Positions 24,199 to 33,413 of a stretch of DNA of 64,000 nt are shown here, piece after piece. The DNA is from Bradyrhizobium frederickii. Lineage in GTDB: Bacteria > Pseudomonadota > Alphaproteobacteria > Rhizobiales > Xanthobacteraceae. A program made the position numbers and the translations under genes. The notes beneath the pieces were generated by a model, which was not told the origin of the DNA, ran no database searches, and saw only the letters and a program-made list of their open reading frames with translations. The stretch lies in the NCBI RefSeq assembly GCF_004570865.1, contig NZ_SPQS01000001.1:310001-374000 (forward strand). The letters are read 5' to 3'. Numbering within the stretch: position 1 is the first letter of the stretch; each line of letters opens with the position of its first letter.

Positions 24199-26670
24199 AT
24201 GGGCAAGGTTCTTTGGTTCAAGCGTCGTTTGTTGATGGCTTCGGTGTCGACCGGTCTGGTGTCCGGGATGCTCTTCGCGAGCCCCGCGGGGGCCGCGCAA
24301 GACGAGGAGACCAACGTCCAGAATTTGCCGCCGGTCGAGGTGGCGGCGCCGCCGCCTTCGGCGGCGAGGCGCGTCTCACCGGCGCGACCGGTCGCGCGCA
24401 TAGGGGCGCCGGCGTCAGCCAGCCCCAGGACACGCCTTTACGTCTACCCCACCGCGCCCGGCATCGGCAGAGGTCTTGATGTCGACAAGGTGCCGTCGGC
24501 GATCAACGCCGTCGATCCGAGCCAGATCAAGCGCACCGGTTCGCTGAACGTCACCGACGCGCTCCGCGACAACATCGCCGGCGTCAACATCACCGAGGTC
24601 ACCGGCAATCCGTTCCAGCCGGATGTCGAATTCCGCGGCTTCGTCGCCTCACCCGTGACGGGCACGCCGCAGGGCCTTGCGGTGTATCAGAACGGCGTCC
24701 GCATCAACGAGGCCTTCTCTGACGCGGTCAATTGGGACCTTATCCCCACCGCCGCGATCAGGTCGGTGACGCTGGTGACCAACAATCCCGCCTTCGGCCT
24801 CAACGCCCTGGGCGGCGCGCTCAATCTGCAAATGAAGGACGGCTTCAACTATCAGGGTGCGGAACTCGATCTGATGGGTGGCTCGTTCGGCCGCATCCAG
24901 GGCTCGGCGCAATGGGGCAAGCAGGTCGACAACAATTACGCCGTCTATGCCGCGCTGGAAGGCCTGCGCGACAACGGCTTCCGCAACTACTCTCAATCCA
25001 CCGTGCGGCGGTTCTACGGCGATATCGGCTACAAGGCCGGCGACAGCGAATTCCATGCCAATATGGGCGTCGCCAAGAACGATTTCGGCGCCAGCGCCAC
25101 CGTCCCGGCCGAACTGCTCGACAAATATTGGGGCGCGACCTACACCACCCCGCAGACGACGTCCAACCGTGTCGGCTATCTCAATCTGACCGGAAAGGTC
25201 GATGCGACGCCGACCTGGACGCTCGAAAGTACCGCGCATGTGCGCAGGTACGAGCAGAAGCTCGTCGACGGCAATCCGACCGACGTGCAGGAATGCGCCG
25301 ATCCGGCGCTGCTCTGCTTCGGCGATGACGCCACGCCCGCCAACGGCGCAGGCGGCGTGCAGCTCGCCAATCCCTTCGCACCGGGAACGATTCTCGGCGA
25401 GATCGATCGGAGCTCGATCCGTTCGACCACGTTCGGCGTGTCAGGGCAGGCTACCAACACCGATCAACTGTTCGGCCATGACAACCGCTTCGTGGTGGGC
25501 GCAGCCTATGACGCCAGCGTGACGCGCTACAACGCGACCGCCGAGATCGGCTCGATGGGTGAGAATTACGTCGTCAGCGGCAGCGGCGTTTTCCTGGGGG
25601 CGACTCCCACGGCAGATCCCGTGGCCGGCCCCGTCTCGTTGCGGACCGTCAATCAATACAATGGCCTCTACGCGATGGACACGTTCAACGTCACGGACGC
25701 CTTCGCGATCACCGGCGGCGGTCGCTTCAACGCGGCGCGGATCTCGCTGGAGGACCAGCTCGGCACCGCGCTCAACGGCGATCACACCTTCACCCGCTTC
25801 AATCCGATGATCGGGGGCACCTACAAGATCACGCCGGGACTGACCGCCTATGCCGGCTATTCCGAGGCCAACCGCGTGCCGACCCCGCTCGAGCTTGGCT
25901 GCGCAGATCCGGCCCGGCCCTGCCTCATCGCGGCCTTCCTGGTTGCGGATCCGCCATTGAAGCAGGTCGTCTCCAAGACCGTGGAGGCCGGCTTCCGCGG
26001 CACCAAGGAGCTGAATATCGGCACTCTCGGTTGGAAAATCGGCGGCTTTCGCGCCACCAACTATGACGACATCGTCGCGGTCCCCGTCGTCGGGCGCACG
26101 GGCTTCGGCTATTTCACCAATGTCGGCCGGACGCGGCGGCAAGGCCTCGAGGCCGAGGTCAACATCAAGTCGCCGACGCTCCAGTTCCAGGCGAGCTACG
26201 CCTTCGTCGACGCGCGCTTCCTCGATCCGCTCGAGCTCGGCTCGGAAAGCCCGTTTGCCGATGACGCCACCGAGACCATCCAGGTCAGGCCCGGCAACCA
26301 GATCCCCGCGATCCCGCGCCACCGCGTCAAGGTCGGCGTCGATTACGCCCTGACCGACGTCTGGAAGGTCGGCGGCAACGCGCTGTTCGTCTCCAGCCAA
26401 TATCTGGTCGGCGACGAGTCCAACCAATATGCCAAGCTGCCGTCCTATACCGTGTTCAATCTCCACACCTCCTACCAGGTGACGAAGAACGTCCAGCTCT
26501 ACGGCCGCGTCGACAACATCTTCGACAAGCGCTACGCGACCTATGGACAGTTCTTCGATCGCGAGGCCTTGCCCAACTTCACCAATGGCGGCGCCGAGTT
26601 CACCGACCCGCGCTCGCTGAGCCCGGCCAGGCCGCGCGCGTTCTACGCGGGGATGCGGGTGACGTTCTAG
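24199..26670 (+). CDS. TonB-dependent outer-membrane receptor (LutH-like candidate)
   Basis: An 823-residue receptor: signal peptide about 1-33 (PAGAAQ), a Pro/Ala-rich linker, then a plug domain (VPSAINAVDPSQIK, DALRDNIAGVNI, GGALNLQMKDG). A 22-strand barrel follows, ending with the TonB-receptor terminal motif and a final Phe (GMRVTF). It moves scarce ligands across the outer membrane with TonB energy. In methylotrophs LutH, encoded near lanM and lut genes, imports lanthanide chelates; this gene closes a comparable set. The start at 24199 has GGGAAGG upstream. The ligand is inferred; siderophore-like uptake of another metal is the alternative. Confidence 0.85.
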   Translation: MGKVLWFKRRLLMASVSTGLVSGMLFASPAGAAQDEETNVQNLPPVEVAAPPPSAARRVSPARPVARIGAPASASPRTRLYVYPTAPGIGRGLDVDKVPSAINAVDPSQIKRTGSLNVTDALRDNIAGVNITEVTGNPFQPDVEFRGFVASPVTGTPQGLAVYQNGVRINEAFSDAVNWDLIPTAAIRSVTLVTNNPAFGLNALGGALNLQMKDGFNYQGAELDLMGGSFGRIQGSAQWGKQVDNNYAVYAALEGLRDNGFRNYSQSTVRRFYGDIGYKAGDSEFHANMGVAKNDFGASATVPAELLDKYWGATYTTPQTTSNRVGYLNLTGKVDATPTWTLESTAHVRRYEQKLVDGNPTDVQECADPALLCFGDDATPANGAGGVQLANPFAPGTILGEIDRSSIRSTTFGVSGQATNTDQLFGHDNRFVVGAAYDASVTRYNATAEIGSMGENYVVSGSGVFLGATPTADPVAGPVSLRTVNQYNGLYAMDTFNVTDAFAITGGGRFNAARISLEDQLGTALNGDHTFTRFNPMIGGTYKITPGLTAYAGYSEANRVPTPLELGCADPARPCLIAAFLVADPPLKQVVSKTVEAGFRGTKELNIGTLGWKIGGFRATNYDDIVAVPVVGRTGFGYFTNVGRTRRQGLEAEVNIKSPTLQFQASYAFVDARFLDPLELGSESPFADDATETIQVRPGNQIPAIPRHRVKVGVDYALTDVWKVGGNALFVSSQYLVGDESNQYAKLPSYTVFNLHTSYQVTKNVQLYGRVDNIFDKRYATYGQFFDREALPNFTNGGAEFTDPRSLSPARPRAFYAGMRVTF

Positions 26671-26750
26671 ACTAGATACTCTGGAAGTGCTGGCGTCCCC
26701 TCGTGATTGACCCGTCTGTGTCGGACGTACGCCCCCGCAAACCGCCGCTT

Positions 26751-27776
26751 TCACTCCGCCTTCATCTTCTCGATCGGTACGGCCGCGGCGCTCGCCTGCC
26801 CTCGGCCTTTGGCCGCGCCCACGCGGTGGCGTCGCTGCACCAGATACTGATCGCCGAGCACTCCGGCCAGGATCACCGTTCCCATCACTGCGAAATTGAG
26901 CGAACTCGGAATGCCCAGCAGGTTGACCAGATTCTGTAGCATCTGGAGCAGCACGGTGCCGAGCACGACGCCGATGATCGAGCCTTCGCCGCCGCGCAAG
27001 GAGCAGCCGCCGAGCACAGCGGCGGCGATGGCGTAGAGCTCGTAGAACGAGCCGTGCACGGCCGGCGAAATCGAACGGGTGTACATCGCGATCAGGATGG
27101 CTGAAAATGCTGTCAGCCCGCCGCAAATGACATAGGCCGAGATGATCACGCGGCTGGAGCGAATGCCGGAGTAGCGTGCCGCCTCCTCGTTCTTGCCGAC
27201 GGCATAGAGATAGCGGCCGAACACGGAGCGGTGCAGCACCACCCAAGCGATGATGGTCACTACGCCAAGCGCCACCACGCTGTGCGGCAGCGGAAAGCCG
27301 AGGACGTTGGTGCGGCCAGCGGCCAGCCATTCCAGCATCGGAAAGCTCGCACCGAAGCCGAACCCCGCCGTCGCGTCCTCGGTATAATAGCGTGCCGCGC
27401 CGCGATAGATCAGGAGGCCGCACAGCGTTACCACGAAAGCCTGGATCCGCATCCTGGTCACCAGCGTGCCATGAACCAGGCCGATCACGAGCCCGGCCGC
27501 AACGATGATGGCGGTTGCCACCAACCAGTCGACGTCGTGATTGACGATGAGGTCGATGAACAGGACGCCCAGCAATGCGATCACGGAACCAACCGACAGT
27601 TCGATTCCGCCGATGATGATGACGAAGGCTTGCGCGATGGAGAAGATGCCGAACAGCCCGACCTGGTTGGCGGTATTGGAGAGGTTGCCAACGTACAGGA
27701 ATCTCGGATTGATGAGGGCGACGACGGTCCCGACCAAGAGGATCAGGACCAGAAGGCTCAGGTCTTTCTTGCTCAA
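26751..27776 (-). CDS. Sugar-type ABC transporter permease (RbsC-like)
   Basis: A 341-residue permease with eight to ten hydrophobic segments and family landmarks GGIELSVGSVIAL near residue 57 and AVLGGCSLRGGEGSIIG near 255. It belongs to the ribose/xylose (carbohydrate uptake 2) group. It is the last gene of a binding protein-ATPase-permease operon and its start overlaps the ATPase stop by 4 bp. The last 30 residues are a charged cytoplasmic tail. The substrate is not determinable. Confidence 0.87.
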   Translation of the reverse strand: MSKKDLSLLVLILLVGTVVALINPRFLYVGNLSNTANQVGLFGIFSIAQAFVIIIGGIELSVGSVIALLGVLFIDLIVNHDVDWLVATAIIVAAGLVIGLVHGTLVTRMRIQAFVVTLCGLLIYRGAARYYTEDATAGFGFGASFPMLEWLAAGRTNVLGFPLPHSVVALGVVTIIAWVVLHRSVFGRYLYAVGKNEEAARYSGIRSSRVIISAYVICGGLTAFSAILIAMYTRSISPAVHGSFYELYAIAAAVLGGCSLRGGEGSIIGVVLGTVLLQMLQNLVNLLGIPSSLNFAVMGTVILAGVLGDQYLVQRRHRVGAAKGRGQASAAAVPIEKMKAE

Positions 27777-29290
27777 GGTCCCTCCGGCTCAATTGCGTGA
27801 CCGACGGCAAGCTGCAGCACATTGTGCTCGCTGAACTGGCTGCGATCAAGGAAGCCCGAGATCGCGCCTTCATGCATGACCGCGATCCGGTCGCTGATCC
27901 CGATCACCTCCTCCATGTCGCTGGAGATCATCAGGATCGCGACGCCGGCGTCGGTCAGACGGCGCAGCATGTCGTAGATTTCCTGCTTGGCTCCGACGTC
28001 AACGCCACGCGTCGGCTCGTCGAAAATCAGGACCTTCGGCCGCATCGACAGCCATTTGGCGAGCACGACCTTCTGCTGATTGCCTCCGGACAGAGAGCCG
28101 ACGGCGGTCTCGACGTCGGGTGCGCGGATATTGAGACGCTCCCGCTGGCGCATCGCATTCTCCTTCTCGCGCGCCGTATCCACCAGCCAGAAGCGCGAAT
28201 AGGACGCGAGATCGGGCAGCGAGATGTTCTCGGTGATCGAGACGTCGAGCAACAGGCCCGAGCCCTTGCGGTCCTCCGGAACCAGATAGATGCCTTGCTC
28301 GATGGCGGCTCTCGGGTTTGCGATACGGATCAGTTCGCCATCTAGTCTGATCGCGCCGCCACGCAATCGGTCGATGCCGAAGACGGCGCGCGCGAGCTCC
28401 GTGCGGCCGGACCCGACGAGGCCGGCAAGCCCGAGGATCTCGCCGCGGCGGACCGACAGGCTCACGGTGCGGTCGGGGTAGGTGTCGGTGGCGGCATCGA
28501 TGATCTGGAGCACGCTGTCCCCAGGGGGGGCGGCCGGGGGAACGTAAAGCGATTTCAGGTCGCGGCCGATCATCAGGCGGATCATCGCCGCCGGCGAGAG
28601 CTCCGCGCGCGTCAGTGTGCCTACCACGCGGCCGTCACGCAGCACGACCGCGCGATCGGCGCACTGCATCACCTCGTTGAGCCGATGGGTGATGAAGATG
28701 ATGCTGACCCCGTGGGCTTTCAGGCCGGCGACGATCCGCATCAAGCGGTCGGTCTCCGTGAGCGTCAGGCTCGAGGTCGGCTCGTCCATGATGACGAGAC
28801 GAGCATCGAGCGAGAGCGCCTTCATGATCTCGACGAGTTGGCGCTGCGCCAGCGACAATTCAGCGAGCGGCGCATCGGCGGCGAAATCGCAGCCCAGCCG
28901 ATCGAGCAGCGGAGCGACGCCGGCATGCATCCGTTTGCGGTCGATCAGCCGCAAGGGCCCGCCGCGCACGGGCTCGCGGCCGATGAAGACGTTGGCGGCG
29001 ACGTCCAGATTGTCGAAGAGGTTCAGCTCCTGATGGACGAAGGCGATGCCGGCCTTGATCGCATCCGCCACGGTGAGCGAGCTTCGCGCGGCGCCGTCCA
29101 CACGGATGACGCCGCCGCTCGGCTCCACGACCCCGCCAAGCACGCGCATGAGCGTCGACTTGCCGGCGCCGTTCTCGCCGATCAGCGCAATGACCTCGCC
29201 GGGCGACACCTGCAAACTGACTCGATCGAGCGCGACCACGCCAGGATAGCTCTTGCTGATGTCAATCAGTTCGAGGAACGGTCCTGACAT
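27773..29290 (-). CDS. Sugar-type ABC transporter ATP-binding protein (RbsA-like, two domains)
   Basis: A 505-residue tandem ATPase. The first domain has Walker A GENGAGKST near residue 38, LSLAQRQLVEI as signature and LVIMDEPTSSL as Walker B. The second has GLVGSGRTEL as a degenerate Walker A, LSGGNQQKVVLAKWL and LIFDEPTRGVDVGAK. This double organisation is typical of RbsA/XylG. It lies between the binding protein and permease genes in one operon. Confidence 0.9.
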   Translation of the reverse strand: MSGPFLELIDISKSYPGVVALDRVSLQVSPGEVIALIGENGAGKSTLMRVLGGVVEPSGGVIRVDGAARSSLTVADAIKAGIAFVHQELNLFDNLDVAANVFIGREPVRGGPLRLIDRKRMHAGVAPLLDRLGCDFAADAPLAELSLAQRQLVEIMKALSLDARLVIMDEPTSSLTLTETDRLMRIVAGLKAHGVSIIFITHRLNEVMQCADRAVVLRDGRVVGTLTRAELSPAAMIRLMIGRDLKSLYVPPAAPPGDSVLQIIDAATDTYPDRTVSLSVRRGEILGLAGLVGSGRTELARAVFGIDRLRGGAIRLDGELIRIANPRAAIEQGIYLVPEDRKGSGLLLDVSITENISLPDLASYSRFWLVDTAREKENAMRQRERLNIRAPDVETAVGSLSGGNQQKVVLAKWLSMRPKVLIFDEPTRGVDVGAKQEIYDMLRRLTDAGVAILMISSDMEEVIGISDRIAVMHEGAISGFLDRSQFSEHNVLQLAVGHAIEPEGP

Positions 29291-29323
29291 GGCGGGCTGC
29301 GGCTCGGGCAGCGGGGATGGCTC

Positions 29324-30277
29324 CTATTTCTTCAGCATCTGCTTCATCGAGGCCATGAAGTCGTCGACATTCTCCTTTTCGATGACCTTGCCGGGCACGA
29401 TGATGATGCCGTTGGCCGGAACACCAGACTTGTTGCCGCCGATGTAGTTCGCCATCAGCTTCATGCCCTGATAGCCCCATTCGAACGGCTGCTGTACCAC
29501 CGTGCCGACGATGCTGCCTTCCTTGACGCCGCCGAGCGTGATCGGATCCTCGTCAAAGCCGATGATCTTGATCTTGTTGAGCTTGCCGGCTTCCTTGAGC
29601 ACCTCGTAGATGCGCGGCGTATTGTAGGAATAAAAGCCGACGAGGCAGCTCACATCGGGCATCGCAGCAAGGATGTCCTCGACGTTGCGCTTGGCGCGGG
29701 TCTGGTCGATCTCGTCGCCGCGGACATCGACGAGCTCGACCTTCGAGCCCTTGATCGTCTCCTTCACGCCTTCGATGCGCTCGCGCGCATTGTCGGCGCC
29801 GGGTAGGCCGACGAAGCCGACACATTTGCCGCCGTTAGGCAGCGCCTTGACCATCAGCTTTCCTGCCTCCTTGCCGAGATCGGTGTTGGAGGAGCCGATA
29901 TAGGCCACGCGCTTGGACTGCGGCGCGTCGCTGTCGGTGGTGAACAGCACCGTCTGGGACGCAACCTTGTTGAGGTGATCGGTCTGGTTCTTCGGATCGA
30001 CCGCGCTGACCATGATGCCGGCGGCGCCGGCGGCGACGAGGTCGTCCATCACGCGCTGCTGCACGGCGGCCGCAGCCTGTTCCGGATATTTGAACTGGAG
30101 GTCGTAGTTGGGTAGCTCGCCCTGCGCCTTCTTCACGCCGGCCTCAGCGATCTTCCAGAAGTCGGATGCGCCGTTGACGACGAAGGCCAGAACCTTCTTG
30201 TCTGCCGCACCGGCCGAGCCGACACCCGATGCTATCGCGAAGGCAATAGAGACACCTGCAACCAAGAGACGCTGCAT
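29324..30277 (-). CDS. Sugar-type ABC transporter substrate-binding protein (RbsB-like)
   Basis: A 317-residue exported type-1 periplasmic binding protein: signal peptide about 1-24 (GSAGAAD), then LAFVVNGASDFWKIAEAGVKKA, DDLVAAGAAGIMVSAVDPKN, YIGSSNTDLGKEAG and GFDEDPITLGGVKEG. The start at 30277 has AGGGAGGA upstream and begins the signal peptide; an in-frame ATG at 30643 lies far upstream in sequence without a coding look. It heads the operon. Probably a pentose or sugar-alcohol receptor; ligand unknown. Confidence 0.87.
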   Translation of the reverse strand: MQRLLVAGVSIAFAIASGVGSAGAADKKVLAFVVNGASDFWKIAEAGVKKAQGELPNYDLQFKYPEQAAAAVQQRVMDDLVAAGAAGIMVSAVDPKNQTDHLNKVASQTVLFTTDSDAPQSKRVAYIGSSNTDLGKEAGKLMVKALPNGGKCVGFVGLPGADNARERIEGVKETIKGSKVELVDVRGDEIDQTRAKRNVEDILAAMPDVSCLVGFYSYNTPRIYEVLKEAGKLNKIKIIGFDEDPITLGGVKEGSIVGTVVQQPFEWGYQGMKLMANYIGGNKSGVPANGIIIVPGKVIEKENVDDFMASMKQMLKK

Positions 30278-30493
30278 ATTATCCTCCCTAAGGCGGTCGG
30301 CCCTTGATGAAGGCCAACTCTGCTTGTGCCCAAATTGGACGCACGTCTCACCCCAAGCTGCGCGGCGATCAGCCGCCATCCGCATCGTTGCGGCGGGGCC
30401 GACTCTCCGGCGGCCGGCGAGGTGAAATGAGGCACGTACCTCAAGATAGCAGAAGCACGCCGGGCGTGCAATCGGAAGCACGGTCGCGGCGCC

Positions 30494-30590
30494 GACCGCG
30501 AGGCCTTGCCTAAGCGCAGCAACGGTGGCGCCGAGCTCACCGACCCGCGCTCGCTGAGCCCGGCTCAGCCGCGCTCTCGGACGCCGCGTC
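30494..30590 (+). pseudogene. Decayed fragment matching the 3' end of the TonB receptor gene
   Basis: Read on the plus strand, this stretch gives DREALPKRSNGGAELTDPRS then LSPAQPRS. That aligns closely with the last 40 or so residues of the receptor at 24199-26670 (DREALPNFTNGGAEFTDPRS, then LSPARPRA). The match ends before the terminal strand. It has no start and is only about 97 bp. It sits beyond the sugar ABC operon, which is therefore flanked by the receptor's 3' end and this relic. Confidence 0.75.
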
Positions 30591-30641
30591 CATTGCTCTG
30601 CTGGAGTGCTCGCTGATCTTGCAGAATATTCCGCCTCCGGC

Positions 30642-31004
30642 ATGATAGCTTCGGAGGCCTGCTTTGCCGTGTCGTTGAAGAATCCGGATGCCGTCGCTGC
30701 GATCGTTTCAGCGCTTCGGCACGTCTACGGCGACGAGATCGCGCGACTGATGCTCGTCGAGGGCATGAGCCTCGCCGACCTGATCGATGCGATGTTTTCC
30801 GCGCCCTTGACGCACCGCGAGGCGGTTCGAGATATCACGGACGCATTGGACGATTTTGTCGTTTCACCGGACCTGGGTCTGATGTGGCATCTCAAGTACA
30901 TCTATGCAGACGAGCCCGGTTCCCTCCACGTCGTGGACATGGAGATCGCAACGCCCAACGGCACGCTGGCAAGCAAGGACGTCTGGCTTCGTCTGTCCAC
31001 GTAG
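30642..31004 (+). CDS. Small hypothetical protein
   Basis: A 120-residue soluble protein starting MIASEACFAV, helical in its first two thirds (DAVAAIVSALRHVYGDEIARLM) and beta-like at the end. I recognise no domain. ATG 30642 is used; a GTG at 30606 would add 12 residues. No strong ribosome site is visible for either. It begins 51 bp after the receptor fragment. Confidence 0.5.
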   Translation: MIASEACFAVSLKNPDAVAAIVSALRHVYGDEIARLMLVEGMSLADLIDAMFSAPLTHREAVRDITDALDDFVVSPDLGLMWHLKYIYADEPGSLHVVDMEIATPNGTLASKDVWLRLST

Positions 31005-31144
31005 AGGCGATAGCGCCCTGGCTATGCTTTGGTCCCGTTCCGCGCAGCGCTGTCTTTACCAATCAGAAACCATCAAAAATGATCTGAAAACTTTAACGAA
31101 ACTGCCCGGCACTCTCCGCGTCAACTCGACGGAGGGCCCGCGTG

Positions 31145-31312
31145 ATGACAGAGCATCAATTGAGAGAGCAGGAATGCCGGATCGCCCGCTATCGGCGTTT
31201 GGAGCGGGAGGTGACGGATCCGCTGGCCGCGTGTCTGCTTCACGACATCGTCGAGGAGCTCGAAGCCGAGCTGCGCAAGGACAGACCGGAATGGAACGGG
31301 CCGCGAAATTAA
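31145..31312 (+). CDS. Small hypothetical protein (55 aa)
   Basis: Begins MTEHQLREQECRIARYRRLE and ends NGPRN. It is highly charged and helical throughout, with a Cys-Leu-Leu-His segment in the middle (DPLAACLLHDIVEELEAEL). GGAGGG lies ten or so bases upstream. Amphipathic helices and codon use resemble a real small protein; function unknown. Confidence 0.5.
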   Translation: MTEHQLREQECRIARYRRLEREVTDPLAACLLHDIVEELEAELRKDRPEWNGPRN

Positions 31313-31372
31313 CGCTTTCTTAGCGCTAATCATGCGGATTATGGTCGGGGAATGCCAGGGGAGACTGCTCCC

Positions 31373-31780
31373 ATGCTGAAGGACGGGACATATGCGGCGT
31401 GGTACAAGACGCCGCTCGATCAGGGGACCGGGATCGTCCATGTCGCAGACGGACAGATCTGGGGCCGTGACAGCCTGATGACCTATCACGGCTCCTGTCA
31501 GGTCGATGGAGATCGCTTCACCGCCACCGTGTCGACGAAGCGCCATACCGACGGTCGTGCAACGGTGTTCGGCGTGGAAGACGAGCTCACTTTGGACATC
31601 GAGGGAAACTGCCCCGGCAAGATCGCGACTTACACCGCGACGGCACAACAAGTGCCGGGAATGATTCTCCAGGGAACGCTCATTCTCACCGAACCGCCGC
31701 CGGCACGTGAACAGCGAGCCGAGCAGCGCCCGGCGTTCAACCCCGCCAAGTTGCCAAAGTTGCCGAAGCGCCCGCGCTGA
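31373..31780 (+). CDS. GrlR-family protein
   Basis: A 135-residue protein with a small beta-sandwich domain: MLKDGTYAAWYKTPLDQG, IVHVADGQIWGRDSLMTYHG, GDRFTATVSTKRHT and a C-terminal Pro/Arg-rich tail. This pattern matches the lipocalin-like GrlR family, first described as a type III secretion regulator of enteric pathogens but widespread in rhizobia with unknown roles. ATG 31373 has GGGGAG upstream; an ATG at 31352 is the alternative. Not linked to secretion genes here. Confidence 0.65.
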   Translation: MLKDGTYAAWYKTPLDQGTGIVHVADGQIWGRDSLMTYHGSCQVDGDRFTATVSTKRHTDGRATVFGVEDELTLDIEGNCPGKIATYTATAQQVPGMILQGTLILTEPPPAREQRAEQRPAFNPAKLPKLPKRPR

Positions 31781-31933
31781 GCCGGGGAGCACGCGGGGCA
31801 GTTGGCCCGGCATCCATCTGTCGTGCCCCGGGCCGCGCGATTCTGCATCCGGTTTCTCCCAAAGCTTGCTTCTCAAACCGCCCTGAACTCGCCATTGTGC
31901 GCCCGCAACAGGCCCTGAAGCGGAGAAGCATCA

Positions 31934-33391
31934 ATGTCGGACAAGGTCTCGCGTCGCCGGTTCGCGAAACTCGCGGGGCTGTCCGCAGCCGGCCTGACCG
32001 GTTCGCTCGATGCGGCCGAAGCGAGGCCGGCAGCAGCGCCGCGCGCCGGCTTTCCGGCCGGCTTCGTCTGGGGCACGGCGACCTCGTCCTACCAGGTCGA
32101 GGGCGCGGTCAACGAGGACGGGCGAGGGGCCTCGATCTGGGACAAGTTCGTGCGCATCCCCGGCAAGATCGAGGACGGCACCACTGGCGACCGCGCCAAT
32201 GAGCACTATCACCGCTACAAGGAGGACATCGCGCTCATCAAGGAGCTCGGCTGCAAGGCCTACCGCTTCTCGGTGGCCTGGCCGCGGCTGTTTCCGGACG
32301 GCGACGGCAGGCCCAATCCGAAGGGGCTCGACTTCTACAACCGGCTCATTGACGAGCTCCTGAAGAACGGCATCGAGCCGTGGCTGACGCTCTATCATTG
32401 GGACCTGCCGCAATCGCTTGAGGATCGCTTCGGCGGCTGGCGCTCGACGGAGACCTGCAAGATCTTCGGCGACTACGCGGCCTATGTCGCCGAGCATCTG
32501 ACCGATCGCGTCAAGAACGTCTTCACGCTGAACGAGAGCGGCCGCTTCGTCTATTTCGGCTACGGCATCGGCATCGACGCGCCGGGCCTGAAGCTGCCGC
32601 AAGCCGAGGTCAACCAGATCAGGCACAACAGCGCGCTGGCCCACGGGCTCGCGGTGCAGGCGGTGCGCGCCCACGGCCGCCGCGGCACCAGGGTCGGGCC
32701 GGCCGAGAACGTCGATGCCTGCGCGCCAGCGATCGACACGCCGGAAAACGTTCGCGCTGCCGAGATCGCGTTGCGTGAGATGAACGCCGGCTATCTCAAC
32801 GTCATCATGACAGGCCGCTATACCGATGCCTTCCTGAAATTCGCCGGGCCCAACGCGCCCAAATACACCGATGCGGAGCTGAAGATCATCTCCTCGCCGG
32901 TCGATTTCCTCGGCCTCAACATCTACGCGCCGCAGCACTACGTGGTGGCGTCCGACCAGGGCGCGGGCTTCATGCCGCTGCCGATTCCGAAATCGTTCCC
33001 GCACATGAATTCGGACTGGCTGCGCGTCGGACCCGAGACGATCTACTGGGTGCCGAAGCTGGCGGCAAAGATATGGAAGACGGATGCGATCTATATCAGC
33101 GAGAACGGCGCCTCCGGCGACGACGTCGTGACGCCCGACGGCAAGATCTACGACACCGATCGCATCATGTATTTGCGCAACTATCTCGCCCAGCTCCAGC
33201 GCGCCACGGCCGAAGGCGTGCCGGTGCGCGGCTATTTCCTCTGGAGCCTGATGGACAATTTCGAGTGGGTCTATGGCCTGAACAAGCGCTTCGGGCTCTA
33301 TCACGTCAATTTCGATACGCAGGTGCGCACACCGAAACTCAGCGCCAGCTTCTACCGCAACGTGATCGCGAAGAACGCGGCGGGGGCGTGA
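31934..33391 (+). CDS. Tat-exported family 1 beta-glucosidase
   Basis: A 485-residue glycoside hydrolase of family GH1. The N-terminus carries a twin-arginine signal (SRRRFAKLAG) ending near residue 30. The barrel begins FPAGFVWGTATSSYQVEG. The acid/base is E201 in TLNES (most relatives have NEP), and the nucleophile is E390 in ISENGAS. WDLPQSLED, RFSVAWPRLFP and the closing LWSLMDNFEW are further family motifs. It would hydrolyse beta-glucosides in the periplasm. The Pro-to-Ser change after the acid/base and the export signal are unusual. Confidence 0.9.
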   Translation: MSDKVSRRRFAKLAGLSAAGLTGSLDAAEARPAAAPRAGFPAGFVWGTATSSYQVEGAVNEDGRGASIWDKFVRIPGKIEDGTTGDRANEHYHRYKEDIALIKELGCKAYRFSVAWPRLFPDGDGRPNPKGLDFYNRLIDELLKNGIEPWLTLYHWDLPQSLEDRFGGWRSTETCKIFGDYAAYVAEHLTDRVKNVFTLNESGRFVYFGYGIGIDAPGLKLPQAEVNQIRHNSALAHGLAVQAVRAHGRRGTRVGPAENVDACAPAIDTPENVRAAEIALREMNAGYLNVIMTGRYTDAFLKFAGPNAPKYTDAELKIISSPVDFLGLNIYAPQHYVVASDQGAGFMPLPIPKSFPHMNSDWLRVGPETIYWVPKLAAKIWKTDAIYISENGASGDDVVTPDGKIYDTDRIMYLRNYLAQLQRATAEGVPVRGYFLWSLMDNFEWVYGLNKRFGLYHVNFDTQVRTPKLSASFYRNVIAKNAAGA

Positions 33392-33413
33392 TTGCATTCC
33401 TCGCCCAGAGGTC

